Source: an uncultured Ruminococcus sp.
Lineage (GTDB): Bacteria; Bacillota; Clostridia; Oscillospirales; Ruminococcaceae
Assembly (NCBI GenBank): GCA_910576995.1
Contig: CAJTLC010000008.1
Coordinates: 52,681-116,680 of the forward strand
Reading direction: 5' to 3'
DNA length: 64,000 nucleotides
This document shows, in pieces, positions 16,913-26,670 of this stretch (its first letter is position 1; each line of letters opens with the position of its first letter). Under the pieces are notes generated by a model. The model saw only the letters and a program-made list of their open reading frames with translations, searched no databases and had not been told where the DNA came from. The translations under genes and the position numbers were made by a program.

Positions 16913-17923
16913 ATGCTGATTTTAGGTATAGAAAGCTCCTGCGACGAGACCGCGGCGAGCGTTTGCGAGGACTGCCGCGTCATAAGATCGTCAGTCGTTT
17001 CAACTCAGATCGAAGAACATAAAAAATACGGCGGCGTAGTTCCCGAAATAGCTTCGCGCCGTCACTGTGAAAATATTCTGGGAGTCGTCCGAAAATCCCT
17101 TGACGACGCGAAAATTTCCCTTGCCGATCTTGACGGGATAGCCGTTACTTATGCGCCCGGACTTATCGGCGCGCTTCTTGTGGGCGTAAATTTTGCCAAG
17201 GCGCTTGCTTTTGCAGCGGAAAAACCGCTTATTCCCGTACATCATATTGCCGGTCATATTGCCGCAAATTACATCTGCCACCCCGATCTTGAACCGCCTT
17301 ATCTCTGCATCGTGGCAAGCGGCGCGCATAGTCATCTTATAGAAGTTCTCAGTTATACGAAATTCCGCGTTATCGGCAGAACCAGAGATGACGCGGCAGG
17401 CGAATGTTTTGATAAATGCGCTCGTGCAATGGGATTCCCCTATCCGGGCGGCGTTCATATTGATAAGGCAGCCGAATCAGGCAATCCTTCGGCGTTTAAA
17501 CTTCCCAGACCAATAGTTGCGGGCAGCGAATTTGATTTCAGCTTTTCGGGGCTGAAAACTTCGGTTATCAATCTGCTTCATCACGCTGAACAAAAGGGCG
17601 AATCTATTAATAAAAACGATCTTTCCGCTTCCGTTCAGTCAACTATTGCCGAAATAATTACCGATAAGACTATGCTTGCCGCCGAGCGTTGCGGCTATAA
17701 AAAGATCGCTCTCGCAGGCGGAGTTTCTGCAAATTCGGGAATACGTTCTGCTTTGTCGGCAGCGTGCGGCGACAGGGGATTCGATTTCTATATGCCCGAA
17801 AAACAGCTTTGCGGCGACAACGGAGCAATGATCGCCTGTCAGGGAAGTTATAATTTTATTGCCGGAATCCGCGCAGATGAAAGCCTGAATGCTGCGGCTA
17901 CACTGTCGTTAGATGAAATTTAG
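16913..17923 (+). CDS. tsaD: tRNA threonylcarbamoyladenosine synthase TsaD
   Basis: A 336-residue ASKHA-fold protein needed for the t6A37 modification of tRNAs. Signature segments are LGIESSCDETAAS, the metal-binding VHHIAGHIAAN (His-x3-His) and LAGGVSANSGIR near residue 265. It follows tadA by 24 bp, so two tRNA modification genes are cotranscribed. Its TAG stop codon overlaps the first two bases of a small inverted-repeat element (17922). Confidence 0.97.
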   Translation: MLILGIESSCDETAASVCEDCRVIRSSVVSTQIEEHKKYGGVVPEIASRRHCENILGVVRKSLDDAKISLADLDGIAVTYAPGLIGALLVGVNFAKALAFAAEKPLIPVHHIAGHIAANYICHPDLEPPYLCIVASGAHSHLIEVLSYTKFRVIGRTRDDAAGECFDKCARAMGFPYPGGVHIDKAAESGNPSAFKLPRPIVAGSEFDFSFSGLKTSVINLLHHAEQKGESINKNDLSASVQSTIAEIITDKTMLAAERCGYKKIALAGGVSANSGIRSALSAACGDRGFDFYMPEKQLCGDNGAMIACQGSYNFIAGIRADESLNAAATLSLDEI

Positions 17924-17968
17924 GACTTGTTTTTACAAGATCAGCGCGCGTCTTGTGAAGAAAGTTCT
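17922..17968. repeat. Mini inverted-repeat element at the tsaD stop
   Basis: AGGACTTGTTTTTACAAGA and TCTTGTGAAGAAAGTTCT form an imperfect hairpin with only GCGCGCG-type sequence between. It keeps the AGRNCYTGT ends of the family and has lost the interior. Confidence 0.6.
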
Positions 17969-17987
17969 TAGAAGTTCGGAGGAAAAA

Positions 17988-18689
17988 ATGAAAAGGATCT
18001 TATTGAATATTATTGCGGTTTGCGGCATTGCAGCCGTACTTACAAGCTGCGGAGACAAGCCTGTTTACGATGAAAACGGCAGCAGGACAAGCAGCGGCAA
18101 AATTGATTCCGACCTTGTCGGAATGTGGTCGAACGGCAACAGCGGCTACAAATTCGATGAGAACGGCAAAGCTTCGCTGATCATGGATTTTTCGTCGATC
18201 ATGGGATTTAAGGACGACGGCACATTCAATGCGAACGGTCAGCAGCTTGATAAAGACAAAATTGTCGTCGACGGCGATAATATCCGCATCTACAACGATT
18301 TCACGGATCCCGAAACAGGCGTGGAAAGCGAAGTGGATTTTCTCGTAATGAAAAGCAAAGGCGACATTGATACCGGCACCTATAACGGCTCTTACGAGGT
18401 TTTAGGCGGCGGACTTATGGAATTTGTCGCGTCAAGACTGAATGTGGATTCCAATATTCTCACTGTGGAAGCCGACTTTGCAGACGACTCGGCTATTGTG
18501 AACGTGCTGGATTTTCTTGATTACGACGCAAAAGACGGAGAACTTAAAATGTTCAATCCGAATTTTTCATATGTAAACGAAGAAGCCGACGGTTTGAATT
18601 ACACTTATACAATAGACGGCGATAATCTCACGATGATCTATGCAGATACGGGCGGAAAAGAGGAATACAGCCGTGTTAAGGAAAATTAA
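17988..18689 (+). CDS. Lipoprotein, paralogue 1
   Basis: A 233-residue predicted lipoprotein: signal peptide MKRILLNIIAVCGIAAVLT, lipobox LTSCG. The mature part has the pattern GMWSNGNSGYKFDENGKA and a series of short beta strands, reminiscent of small lipocalin- or DUF5640-like domains, but I cannot assign it firmly. The start follows CGGAGG by 6 bp. The next gene encodes a diverged paralogue and overlaps it by 17 bp. Confidence 0.7.
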   Translation: MKRILLNIIAVCGIAAVLTSCGDKPVYDENGSRTSSGKIDSDLVGMWSNGNSGYKFDENGKASLIMDFSSIMGFKDDGTFNANGQQLDKDKIVVDGDNIRIYNDFTDPETGVESEVDFLVMKSKGDIDTGTYNGSYEVLGGGLMEFVASRLNVDSNILTVEADFADDSAIVNVLDFLDYDAKDGELKMFNPNFSYVNEEADGLNYTYTIDGDNLTMIYADTGGKEEYSRVKEN

Positions 18690-19338
18690 AGTTATCTTCG
18701 CCTTTACAGCCGCTGCCGCTGTCCTTTCATCATGTACAGATTCTATGGAAGAATCTTCAGCAAGACCATATAATAAAACTGAAATTCTCGGCGAATGGTA
18801 CAATGACAGCATCGGCGGTTCGTTTAAATTCAGCGAAAACGACCAAATGTACCTGCTTGTCGATCTTAGTGAAACGATGACGATCGACAGCGAGGGCAAC
18901 GTTCAAATGACCAGTTCCGGCAAGCCTTTTTCGGGAGAATCCGAATACGACGGCAAAACATTTACATTCAGCGCAGACGGCGAAAACGGTATGATAAACG
19001 TGCTTACAATGGAGCGCGCAGGAGAATCCTCCGACTCTATATACGGCGAATATACGCTGAAAAGCGGGATTTTGTCAGATCAGCTGACGGAGCGTTTCGG
19101 CGATTCCGACGGTCGGTATTCCATGATAATCGGCGAAACTTCTGTAATTACCGAGATCGAAATGTGTTCGTACACGGCTGAAAACGGCATTCTGAATCTT
19201 TCGGGCAGCGACCTGAAAATTTTCGGAGCAGAGGGCGATAATGATATCGTCTATGATTTCGCCGTTCAGAATGACGTCCTCACCCTTTCCCGCGGCGGAA
19301 CTGTCATGTCGTTCGCTAAAGTTGCGGAAGATCAATAG
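18673..19338 (+). CDS. Lipoprotein, paralogue 2
   Basis: A 221-residue predicted lipoprotein with lipobox VLSSC. It shares the order of motifs with the gene before it (GEWYNDSIGGSFKFSEND against GMWSNGNSGYKFDENGKA, then LVDLSETM against IMDFSSIM), so the pair arose by tandem duplication long ago. The GTG at 18673 is chosen as start because AGAGG lies about 8 bp upstream and the signal peptide begins right there; an ATG at 18640 is possible but would put 11 charged residues first. Confidence 0.65.
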   Translation: MLRKIKVIFAFTAAAAVLSSCTDSMEESSARPYNKTEILGEWYNDSIGGSFKFSENDQMYLLVDLSETMTIDSEGNVQMTSSGKPFSGESEYDGKTFTFSADGENGMINVLTMERAGESSDSIYGEYTLKSGILSDQLTERFGDSDGRYSMIIGETSVITEIEMCSYTAENGILNLSGSDLKIFGAEGDNDIVYDFAVQNDVLTLSRGGTVMSFAKVAEDQ

Positions 19339-19365
19339 TTAATATAAAAAAATAAATACAAGCTA

Positions 19366-19394
19366 TTGACAACTCCCCGAAGATATGATATAAT
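19366..19394 (+). promoter_or_regulatory. rplJ promoter
   Basis: TTGACA, 17-bp spacer, TATAAT; full consensus, about 180 bp before rplJ. Confidence 0.9.
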
Positions 19395-19401
19395 TTTATT
19401 G

Positions 19402-19560
19402 TTGTAAATTCAACAGCTTATATCGTATTCTAAAGACAGCAGGCAGATTTTTCGTAAGTCCCGCCGAGGAATTGCAAATGATAGACTTATCATGTCCTTT
19501 CCGTGCTGTCGGCAAAGGACGTTTTTATTGCACTTCGAATACGATAACATTTTATTCGGA
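19402..19560 (+). promoter_or_regulatory. L10 ribosomal protein leader (rplJ leader)
   Basis: The rplJ mRNA has a long 5' leader with TCTAAAGACAGCAGGC, CCCGCCGAGGAATTG and a GTCCTTT/AAAGGAC hairpin around the sequence TTTCCGTGCTGTCGGC. Position, length and the GCCGAGG segment match the known L10 leader to which L10(L12)4 binds to repress its own operon. The match is by eye. Confidence 0.75.
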
Positions 19561-19572
19561 GGTGAATACACA

Positions 19573-20085
19573 ATGCCAAGCAATTCAGTTCTCGAAGCTA
19601 AAAAAGCTAAGGTTGAGCAGCTTACCGATCTCATCAAAAACTCTGTAGCAGGCGTTCTCGTTGACTATAAGGGCATCACTGTTGAGGAGGATACAAAGCT
19701 CAGAAAGGAACTTCGCGAAGCCGGCGTTAACTACTTCGTAGAAAAGAACACCATGCTTCTCCGCGCTTTCAAAAACTGCGGTATCGAAGGTTTTGAGGAG
19801 TGCTTGAACGGTACGACCGCTATCGCTCTCTCAAACGACGACCAGACTGCTCCCGCTCGTATTCTCGGCAAGTTCGCTGAAAAGGCAGGAGACGAAAAGT
19901 TCAATCTCAAGGCAGGCTATGTTGAAGGTGAAGTTTACGATCAGGCTGGAGTTATCGCTCTTTCCAAGATTCCTTCAAAGGATGTACTGCTCGCTCAGCT
20001 CGTTGGCTCTCTCCAGGGTCCCATGCAGAAGCTCGCAGCTGTTATCAAGGCAGTTGCAGACAAGAAATCAGAGGAAGCTGCCTGA
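19573..20085 (+). CDS. rplJ: 50S ribosomal protein L10
   Basis: A 170-residue L10, the stalk base protein that anchors L7/L12 dimers. Typical segments are VDYKGITVEEDTKLRKELRE, FVEKNTMLLRAF and GPMQKLAAVIKAV. The start MPSNSVLEAKK at 19573 follows CGGAGGTG by 8 bp. It is followed by rplL after 57 bp, the standard order. Confidence 0.97.
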   Translation: MPSNSVLEAKKAKVEQLTDLIKNSVAGVLVDYKGITVEEDTKLRKELREAGVNYFVEKNTMLLRAFKNCGIEGFEECLNGTTAIALSNDDQTAPARILGKFAEKAGDEKFNLKAGYVEGEVYDQAGVIALSKIPSKDVLLAQLVGSLQGPMQKLAAVIKAVADKKSEEAA

Positions 20086-20142
20086 TTTCTGTAGTATTTT
20101 TGAATTATCAGCTTAAAAATTAATTTAAAGGAGATTATTATC

Positions 20143-20514
20143 ATGGCTTCAGAGAAGATCACAAATTTTGTTGAAGAAATCAAGACTCTTTCCGTTCTCG
20201 AACTCGCAGAGCTCGTAGACGCTATCCAGGAGGAATTCGGCGTAACAGCAATGGTTGCTGCTGCTCCTACAGCCGGCGGCGCTGGCGCTGCTGAGGCTGC
20301 TAAGACTGAATTCGACGTAGTTCTCACATCATTCGGCGACGCTAAGATGGCTGTTATCAAGTGCGCTAAGGAAGCTCTCGGTCTCGGTCTTAAGGAAGCT
20401 AAGGAAGTTGTTGAGTCAGCTCCTAAGGCTATCAAGGAAGGCGTTTCTGAGGCAGAAGCTAACGAACTCAAGGAAAAGTTCGAGGCTGCCGGCGCTACAA
20501 TCGAAATCAAGTAA
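20143..20514 (+). CDS. rplL: 50S ribosomal protein L7/L12
   Basis: A 123-residue L7/L12 stalk protein. The N-terminal dimerization helices (KTLSVLELAELVDAIQEEFG), the Ala/Gly hinge and the C-terminal domain with KEALGLGLKEAKEVVESAPK that recruits elongation factors are all present. Codon use is strongly biased, as expected for a very highly expressed gene. Confidence 0.98.
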   Translation: MASEKITNFVEEIKTLSVLELAELVDAIQEEFGVTAMVAAAPTAGGAGAAEAAKTEFDVVLTSFGDAKMAVIKCAKEALGLGLKEAKEVVESAPKAIKEGVSEAEANELKEKFEAAGATIEIK

Positions 20515-20540
20515 TTTTACTTATCTCGAAAAAAAAATCA

Positions 20541-20567
20541 GGGCTGTACTTCGGTACAGCCCTTTTT
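20541..20567 (+). terminator. rplL terminator (bidirectional)
   Basis: GGGCTGTAC-TTCG-GTACAGCCC followed by TTTTT; on the other strand nine T follow, so it can also stop the convergent lipoprotein gene. Confidence 0.9.
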
Positions 20568-20569
20568 AT

Positions 20570-21325
20570 TTACTCCGCAGTCGTTTCTTCTGGAATTGTC
20601 TCTTCAGAAGTTGTAACCTCCGAATCTTTTTTTACCTTTTTCGGCGATCTTTCAATGGGGAGAGAATTTCTATCACTGTCGAAAAATACAATGTTGTCAA
20701 CGTAAAAATTACCCTCATTCTGCGCGCCCCAACGCATTATCTGGAAAGTAGCCTCGTCCATATCTCCGTCCCAGCATTGTCCGCCGTCGGCAAGCAAAAA
20801 TTTGAACGTAACATGAACCGCGCCTGACATCTCAAAGTTGTATTCGCCGCCCTCCCATTCAGCAAAATCGTACCATTTATCGCCGCAAACGTTAGCGCCT
20901 CCGCCTCCGCCTATCCAACCGGGGGCTTTGACGTTCTTCTCGTCCTCGTTCACAAAATCCTCAGCCGTTGCGTCAGCGTAAACGTCCATTTCTATCGAGC
21001 GTACTTTTGCAATATTTTCGGCGCTCAAAAGCATTGCCGCGTCAAATTTAACTTTCTGAACAGTGCCGTCAGCTAAATTTGTACCGCTGTCAGTGAATTT
21101 TAGCATTTTATTGCCTTGAACTTCTTCAACGGACAATACGCCTTCGGCAGAATCGGGATCGCCTTCATGTATAGCTGCAAATTCAAAATCGTCGTCGTCA
21201 AAAGTAATCGCATTCGGGTCGCTTGCTTCCGCAGGTACGGGAGGTTCAGGCTTTTTTCTGCAGCCTGTTATCAAAATCGAAAATGCGCATACAGCGACCG
21301 TTGTCAGAAAATTTTTTAAAGTCAT
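20570..21325 (-). CDS. Lipoprotein with carbohydrate-binding-like beta-sandwich
   Basis: A 251-residue predicted lipoprotein: lipobox LITGC with Cys22, a short Pro-rich linker, then one domain of about 180 residues. The domain has VRSIEMDVYADAT, a GGGGGAN turn, KWYDFAEWEGGEYNFEM and a final strand NEGNFYVDNIVFFD. The order of these motifs resembles the two modules in the GH5 protein at 36288 (FVIYSADG, GGCGISV, GWYQADDF, IRVESVCC), so a glycan-binding role is likely but unproved. The C-terminal 30 residues are low-complexity Lys/Glu/Thr. Confidence 0.65.
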   Translation of the reverse strand: MTLKNFLTTVAVCAFSILITGCRKKPEPPVPAEASDPNAITFDDDDFEFAAIHEGDPDSAEGVLSVEEVQGNKMLKFTDSGTNLADGTVQKVKFDAAMLLSAENIAKVRSIEMDVYADATAEDFVNEDEKNVKAPGWIGGGGGANVCGDKWYDFAEWEGGEYNFEMSGAVHVTFKFLLADGGQCWDGDMDEATFQIMRWGAQNEGNFYVDNIVFFDSDRNSLPIERSPKKVKKDSEVTTSEETIPEETTAE

Positions 21326-21463
21326 TTTGTATCTCCTTGTAAGGATGTGAAATTCTAAATAGCATTATATTGCTATAGTCAAATCGTTTAAGTCATATTT
21401 ATTTTAACATATTTCGCATTATTTGTAAAGTATAATTATGCACAATTTTCATTGTGGATTTAA

Positions 21464-24400
21464 TTATTTTTTCGCCGACTCAATTATTCCAACAACTTCT
21501 TTCATCATATCAAACGGAAGTTTTTTAGGAGCTATTTTTATTGATACATATGATTTACCCGAACCGTTAAATGTGATTTTGCCCTTATAAGCCGCCGAAA
21601 GCGCAGCGATCTGATCAACAGTCATATACTCAGTATAGAAATACATTTGAGCGTTTTTTTGCGATATTTCAGTAATTCCCAGATGTGCAGCCTTATTTCT
21701 CAGCAGCGATACCTCGATAAGACCCAGTACAGATTTCGGCGGTTCTCCATAACGATCGATGAGTTCGTCGATAAGATCAAGTTTATCCTCATCTGTAACT
21801 GTCACCATTATTTTGCGGTACACATCAATGCGCTGATTCAAGCTGGATATGTACTTTTCGGGAATATGGGCGTCGATCTGGATATCGACAAGACATTCAG
21901 GAACTTTATCAGGTTTTTCTCCTCTCTCTTCGGCGACTGCCTCTGATAATAACTGGAGATACATATCATATCCAACAGCTTCCATATGCCCATGCTGACT
22001 GCCGCCAAGAATGCTTCCCGCTCCTCTTATTTCAAGATCGCGGAGAGCAATTCTGAATCCGCTGCCGAACTGCGTAAATTCGCGCATCGCACTAAGCCTT
22101 TTCGACGCGATCTCCGTAAGGACTTTATCGCGTTTATAGGTGAAAAACGCGTAACCACGCCGGTTTGAACGCCCAACGCGTCCGCGAAGCTGATACAGCT
22201 GCGAAAGCCCGAAACGGTCGGAATCCTCGATAATCAGCGTATTCACGTTAGGCACGTCGACGCCCGTTTCGATGATGGTGGTGCATACAAGGATATCTAT
22301 CTCATGCTCAACCAGCTGCTCCCAGATATCGGACATTTCCTCTTGATTCATCTGCCCGTGAGCGACGGCAATTCGCGCTTCGGGAAGCATTTCCTTGAGT
22401 TTTGCAGCGCATGAAGTGATAGTCTCCACGCGGTTGTGGATGTAGTACGCCTGCCCTCCCCTGCGCAATTCGCGGACGATAGCCTGAATAATTGTCGCCG
22501 AGTTATATTCGATAACATAAGTCTGCACGGGATAGCGATCCTGCGGCGGCTCTTCAAGAACCGACATATCGCGAATTCCGCTCATTGCCATATTAAGCGT
22601 TCGCGGAATCGGCGTTGCAGACAGCATAAGAACGTCCACCCCGGTGAAAGTCTCCTTGAATTTCTCCTTGTGCGCAACTCCGAAACGCTGTTCCTCGTCG
22701 ATTATCGCAAGTCCGAGATCTTTAAATACGACGCTTTTCTGAATAATTTTGTGAGTTCCGATAAGAATATCTATCCTGCCCTGTTTCAATTTTTTTATTA
22801 TCTCCGACTGCTGGGCAGGACTGCGGTAACGGCTGAGAAGCTCCACATTTACAGGAAAATGTTCAAATCTGCGCAGTGCTGTCTGATAATGCTGAAACGC
22901 CAGAACTGTAGTCGGAGCAAGAATTGCGCACTGTTTTCCTGCAAGAACGCACTTCATGGCAGCTCGCAATGCGACCTCTGTTTTGCCGAATCCGACGTCG
23001 CCGCAGAGAAGCCGCTCCATTGGTCTGCCGCGCTCCATATCCGCCTTTATTTCTGAAATCGCAGAAAGCTGGTCGTCCGTTTCGACATAGGGGAAGCGCT
23101 CTTCAAAATCGCGCTGTATCTCGTCGTCGGGATAAAAGGCGAATCCCTGACTTTTCTCGCGCTTGGCATACAAAGCTATCAATTCCTGCGCCATATCCTT
23201 GACGGCTCGCTTTACGGAACTCTTCTTTTTCTGCCATTCTCCCGAACTTAGCTTCGTCAACTTCACGCCCGTATCGTCGCGCGGTCCGATATATTTCGAT
23301 ACCATATCAAGCTGAGTAACAGGAATGTACAATTTATCCGTACCTGCATACTGAATCGTTATGTAATCCTTTGTAACGCCGTCGAATTCCAGCTTGCGAA
23401 TGCCTATAAACCGCCCGATACCGTGACCGCTGTGTACTACCAGATCGCCTTCGGTAATATCGGCAAGACTGCGTATTTCTTCGGCTTTCGTCTTTTTCTT
23501 GGCACGTTTTTTTCTTGTGGAATTCATCGCGCGCCCCTGAGTTATCAGCGCAGTCTTATTTTCGGGATATTCAAATCCGCCGCTGAAGCTTCCCGACATC
23601 AGGAACACCTTTCCATGAACCAATCGGGAATTCTCGTTAATTATTTCACAAGGAACGCCGTTTTCCTCAAGATCCTGCTTTATAACAGGAAGAGTTTTTT
23701 CGCTGCCCGCGCAAAGAATTACCGCGTAATCCCGCGAAATATAGTCGTTCAGATCTTCGAGGAGCTGCTTCATTTCTCCGCCCCACGCGGCAGTCTGCAT
23801 AGCTTCGAAGCTTATCATGCGCTGAAAATCTATATGCTCTCCGCCCTGCACGAAATTGCTGAGATACAGGCAGTTTTTCTTCTCGGCGATCATGCGGATA
23901 CGCGGCAGTTCAAGGACAAGATCGTCAAGTCCCTTGCAAAGCTGCCCCTCTTCGATAAGGAGCTTCGCGTCCTCGTTAAAACGCGCTGTTACGCCGTTTG
24001 CGGAATCCATAACATCCGAAAAATCGCTGAATATGACAGCGCCGTCAATATAATCGAAAACCGTGGAAGTTTCGGGATAAACCAGCGAATAATACTTCAT
24101 TGCATGAGGAAGTATTTCTTCTGCGCGAAGCCGTTTTACATCTGCACCGAGGCGTTCGCGGACAAGTTCCATGCGCTTTCCGCGGACTTTTTTCAGCAAA
24201 GCTTCCAGTTTATCCGCAAGCTCCGCGCCGTCGCAGATTATTTCCGTAGCAGGTGAAATTTCCAGCCGCGCCATATGTTCATCTGAACGCCGCTGGGTAT
24301 CGGTTTCAAACTCCGCGATAGTTTCGACTTCATCGTCCCAGAGTTCGATACGCACGGGTTTATCAGCTTGAACGGGAAAAATATCGATAATGCTTCCGCG

Positions 24401-24922
24401 AACCGAAAACTGCGACGCGCCCTCAACTTTTTCGCAGCGCTGATAACCGCACGCCGCCAATTCCGCACAAAGTTTATCGCGATCGATAATTCCGCCCTCT
24501 TCGATCTCAATGGCGGCAGAAATAAGCGTTTCTACGGGTATAACGGGCTGCATTACCGCTTCCACGCTTGCGCAGATCACACGGCATTTATTGACGGCAG
24601 CCCTTGCAAGAGCTGATATCCGCATATGCTCGTACTCGTGATTATAGCTGTCTATGGGCGTAAACACCTGCTCTTTCGAGGGAAAAAGCACTGCCGAATC
24701 GCCGCCACCCATCATATTTATGTCATCGCAAAGCCGCTTAGCTTCAGCCTCGCTGCCCGTGATGACAAGATTTATCTTATCGCCGTTCAAAGACTCGATA
24801 AGATGAGCGCGGTGTATATGCGAAAGACCCGTCACGGAGACGGGTGAAATATTTTTTTCAAGGCATTGCCGAACAGCTTCATATCCCGACAATTCTTTAA
24901 AAATCTGATCAAATAGCTTCAT
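21464..24922 (-). CDS. mfd: Transcription-repair coupling factor Mfd
   Basis: An 1152-residue Mfd, which removes stalled RNA polymerase and recruits UvrA to lesions. Domains in order: UvrB-like module (residues 1-330), CarD-like RNA polymerase-interaction domain (around 480-560, GDLVVHSGHGIGRFIGI), RecG-like helicase with Walker A LLCGDVGFGKTEVALRAA and DEEQ box IIDEEQRFGV, then the TRCF domain. Length is normal. It lies 16 bp downstream of pth on the same strand, the conserved pth-mfd arrangement. Confidence 0.98.
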   Translation of the reverse strand: MKLFDQIFKELSGYEAVRQCLEKNISPVSVTGLSHIHRAHLIESLNGDKINLVITGSEAEAKRLCDDINMMGGGDSAVLFPSKEQVFTPIDSYNHEYEHMRISALARAAVNKCRVICASVEAVMQPVIPVETLISAAIEIEEGGIIDRDKLCAELAACGYQRCEKVEGASQFSVRGSIIDIFPVQADKPVRIELWDDEVETIAEFETDTQRRSDEHMARLEISPATEIICDGAELADKLEALLKKVRGKRMELVRERLGADVKRLRAEEILPHAMKYYSLVYPETSTVFDYIDGAVIFSDFSDVMDSANGVTARFNEDAKLLIEEGQLCKGLDDLVLELPRIRMIAEKKNCLYLSNFVQGGEHIDFQRMISFEAMQTAAWGGEMKQLLEDLNDYISRDYAVILCAGSEKTLPVIKQDLEENGVPCEIINENSRLVHGKVFLMSGSFSGGFEYPENKTALITQGRAMNSTRKKRAKKKTKAEEIRSLADITEGDLVVHSGHGIGRFIGIRKLEFDGVTKDYITIQYAGTDKLYIPVTQLDMVSKYIGPRDDTGVKLTKLSSGEWQKKKSSVKRAVKDMAQELIALYAKREKSQGFAFYPDDEIQRDFEERFPYVETDDQLSAISEIKADMERGRPMERLLCGDVGFGKTEVALRAAMKCVLAGKQCAILAPTTVLAFQHYQTALRRFEHFPVNVELLSRYRSPAQQSEIIKKLKQGRIDILIGTHKIIQKSVVFKDLGLAIIDEEQRFGVAHKEKFKETFTGVDVLMLSATPIPRTLNMAMSGIRDMSVLEEPPQDRYPVQTYVIEYNSATIIQAIVRELRRGGQAYYIHNRVETITSCAAKLKEMLPEARIAVAHGQMNQEEMSDIWEQLVEHEIDILVCTTIIETGVDVPNVNTLIIEDSDRFGLSQLYQLRGRVGRSNRRGYAFFTYKRDKVLTEIASKRLSAMREFTQFGSGFRIALRDLEIRGAGSILGGSQHGHMEAVGYDMYLQLLSEAVAEERGEKPDKVPECLVDIQIDAHIPEKYISSLNQRIDVYRKIMVTVTDEDKLDLIDELIDRYGEPPKSVLGLIEVSLLRNKAAHLGITEISQKNAQMYFYTEYMTVDQIAALSAAYKGKITFNGSGKSYVSIKIAPKKLPFDMMKEVVGIIESAKK

Positions 24923-24938
24923 ATGAACTCCTATTAGG

Positions 24939-25565
24939 CTATGAGTTAAACTTATTCATCGCTTCGTCCGTTTTGCCGTCAACCATAAGTTTTAAGCACT
25001 CGCAGGCATTTTCCGCGGCGATTTTCAGTTTTGCGGCGTCCTCTTTACTGAATTTTCCCAGCACCCATTTTGCAAGATCGTAATCGGGATGCGGCTTTTT
25101 TCCCACTCCCATTTTTATACGCGGAAAATCGTCTCTGCCCGTCAGTTCGATAATGCTTCTAATTCCGTTATGACCGCCGTGGCTGCCTTTTCTGCGGATT
25201 CTCAAACGTCCGGGTTCGAGAGAAATATCGTCGTATATCACTATAAGTTTATCGGCGGATAATTTATAAAAATCCAACGCCTGAACAACAGATTCTCCGC
25301 TGTTATTCATGTATGTAGTAGGTTTAAGAAGCAGACAGCGCGTGCTGCCGATCGTAATTTCCGCGGTTTTTCCCTTAAATTTCAGGCGATTTATGTCCTC
25401 GCCCAGCTGCTCCGCAAGAGTATCTATGGTAAAAAATCCAGCATTATGGCGCGTGCCGTCGTATTCCATTCCCGGATTTCCCAGACCTGCTATTATATAT
25501 TCTATTTTACCTCTCGGAGCGGAAGAATTTTGCGAAATCCTGTCGAACACATCAAAAATACTCAT
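24939..25565 (-). CDS. pth: Peptidyl-tRNA hydrolase
   Basis: A 208-residue Pth that releases peptides from dropped-off peptidyl-tRNA. Diagnostic segments are IIAGLGNPGMEYDGTRHNAG with the catalytic His, LLKPTTYMNNSG and GSHGGHNGIRSI. The start MSIFDVFDRI (25565) has GGAGAAT upstream; the longer frame runs into the repeat at 25607. About 20 extra N-terminal residues precede the usual start of the domain. Confidence 0.96.
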   Translation of the reverse strand: MSIFDVFDRISQNSSAPRGKIEYIIAGLGNPGMEYDGTRHNAGFFTIDTLAEQLGEDINRLKFKGKTAEITIGSTRCLLLKPTTYMNNSGESVVQALDFYKLSADKLIVIYDDISLEPGRLRIRRKGSHGGHNGIRSIIELTGRDDFPRIKMGVGKKPHPDYDLAKWVLGKFSKEDAAKLKIAAENACECLKLMVDGKTDEAMNKFNS

Positions 25566-25606
25566 CTTATTCTCCTTAACTTTTTTTACTTGTGCGGCAT
25601 GATTAT

Positions 25607-25690
25607 AAGTGGACGCCGTCCCCTTAAAAATCCCATGCATAAGGGACAGCGTCCCTTATGCATCCCAAAATTAAATTCAAACTGCACCCA
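25607..25690. repeat. REP-like palindrome
   Basis: ATGCATAAGGGAC-AGC-GTCCCTTATGCAT is a perfect 13-bp stem, next to a GTCCCCTTAAAAATCCC half. It shares the GGGACAGCGTCCC core with the third palindrome at 10639-10663. The flank AAATTCAAACTGCACCC at 25674-25690 also recurs, inverted and diverged, near 31265. Confidence 0.65.
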
Positions 25691-25749
25691 AAAGTACAGT
25701 AGTGATATAGAAGTTTTTCCGTTCTTAATACAGACCGCATAACACAGCG

Positions 25750-26582
25750 TTATGCAGTCTTTTTTCCATAGTGACCTGTTTCCACCTCAACAGAGGAAAT
25801 TGCAACATCAAAGCGATAGCAAATATCTATCTGCTGAACGCGCTTTCCACTGGACTTATCCGCTTCGTGTACTATAATCTTCTCAATCAGTTCATGTATA
25901 ATTTCGGGCGTGAGCTTTTCGATATGCTCATATTTATGTATCACCCCAAGAAATGCGGTTACATCGGAGGATTTCTGTTCAGCGGAATCAATCAGAGCAG
26001 TAATTTCAGCAGCGGTTGATTTCAGCTTTTTTTGCTCGTCCTCATATCCTGCCGACATTATAGCAAAGCGTTCATCAGAAATCTTGCCGAGAACATTGTC
26101 CTCATAAAGCCTTGTGAACAGTCTGTCCAGTTCGGCAATACGCTTTTCAGCCTGTTTCAGCGTTTTCTTTGCTTTTGTAAGCTCCGAGAACTTCTTCTGG
26201 ACGGAATTATTCATTGCCGTCTTGATAAATTCGTCCTCATTCTCCCTCACAGTTGCAAGAAGTTTATTCAGCTCACCGAGAACAATTTCATTCAGAACAC
26301 AAGTTCTGATGTAATGCACAGTACATTTATCCTGTTCTTTTGTTTTGTGATAACCGTTGCGACCTTGCCCGATTCAATATCCGCAAGCATTGATTTGAAA
26401 CCGTCACGTTCCCACGTCGTTCCGCTTACGCCGTCATCGACGTAGAAAATTGTGTTTCTGAATCCGTTGTCATCGGCATATTTTTTAAGCATCAATTTCT
26501 GATTTGTAATGCTGTTGCTTTCGCCGTCAAGCATATCGTACTGCGAAAGACGGCAGTATAAAGCTGTAATCTTGTCTGTCAT
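25750..26582 (-). pseudogene. Large serine recombinase (TnpX/TndX type), internally deleted
   Basis: The first part (26582 to about 26340) encodes a serine-recombinase N-terminus, DKITALYCRLSQYDMLDGES, with the catalytic Ser, and reaches DDGVSGTTWERDGFKSML. It then shifts frame directly into the far C-terminal part KTKEQDKCTVHYIRT, a coiled-coil stretch and the DUF4368-like end IIHELIEKIIVHEADKS. An intact enzyme is over 500 residues; roughly half the protein, including most of the DNA-binding region, is missing. It is therefore a dead remnant of a Tn4451-like mobilizable element. TnpW lies just upstream. Confidence 0.88.
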
Positions 26583-26670
26583 AATAACCTCTCTTTCCGA
26601 CAGATACAGCAAGCTACGTTACCATTATAGCGCACTATTCAAAATATTTCAATGCGCCGAAATGACAAAA

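Noticed and set aside
23423..24256. 277-residue open frame on the plus strand inside mfd
   Set aside because: Antisense to conserved Mfd helicase and CarD-like regions; protein is low in recognisable structure.
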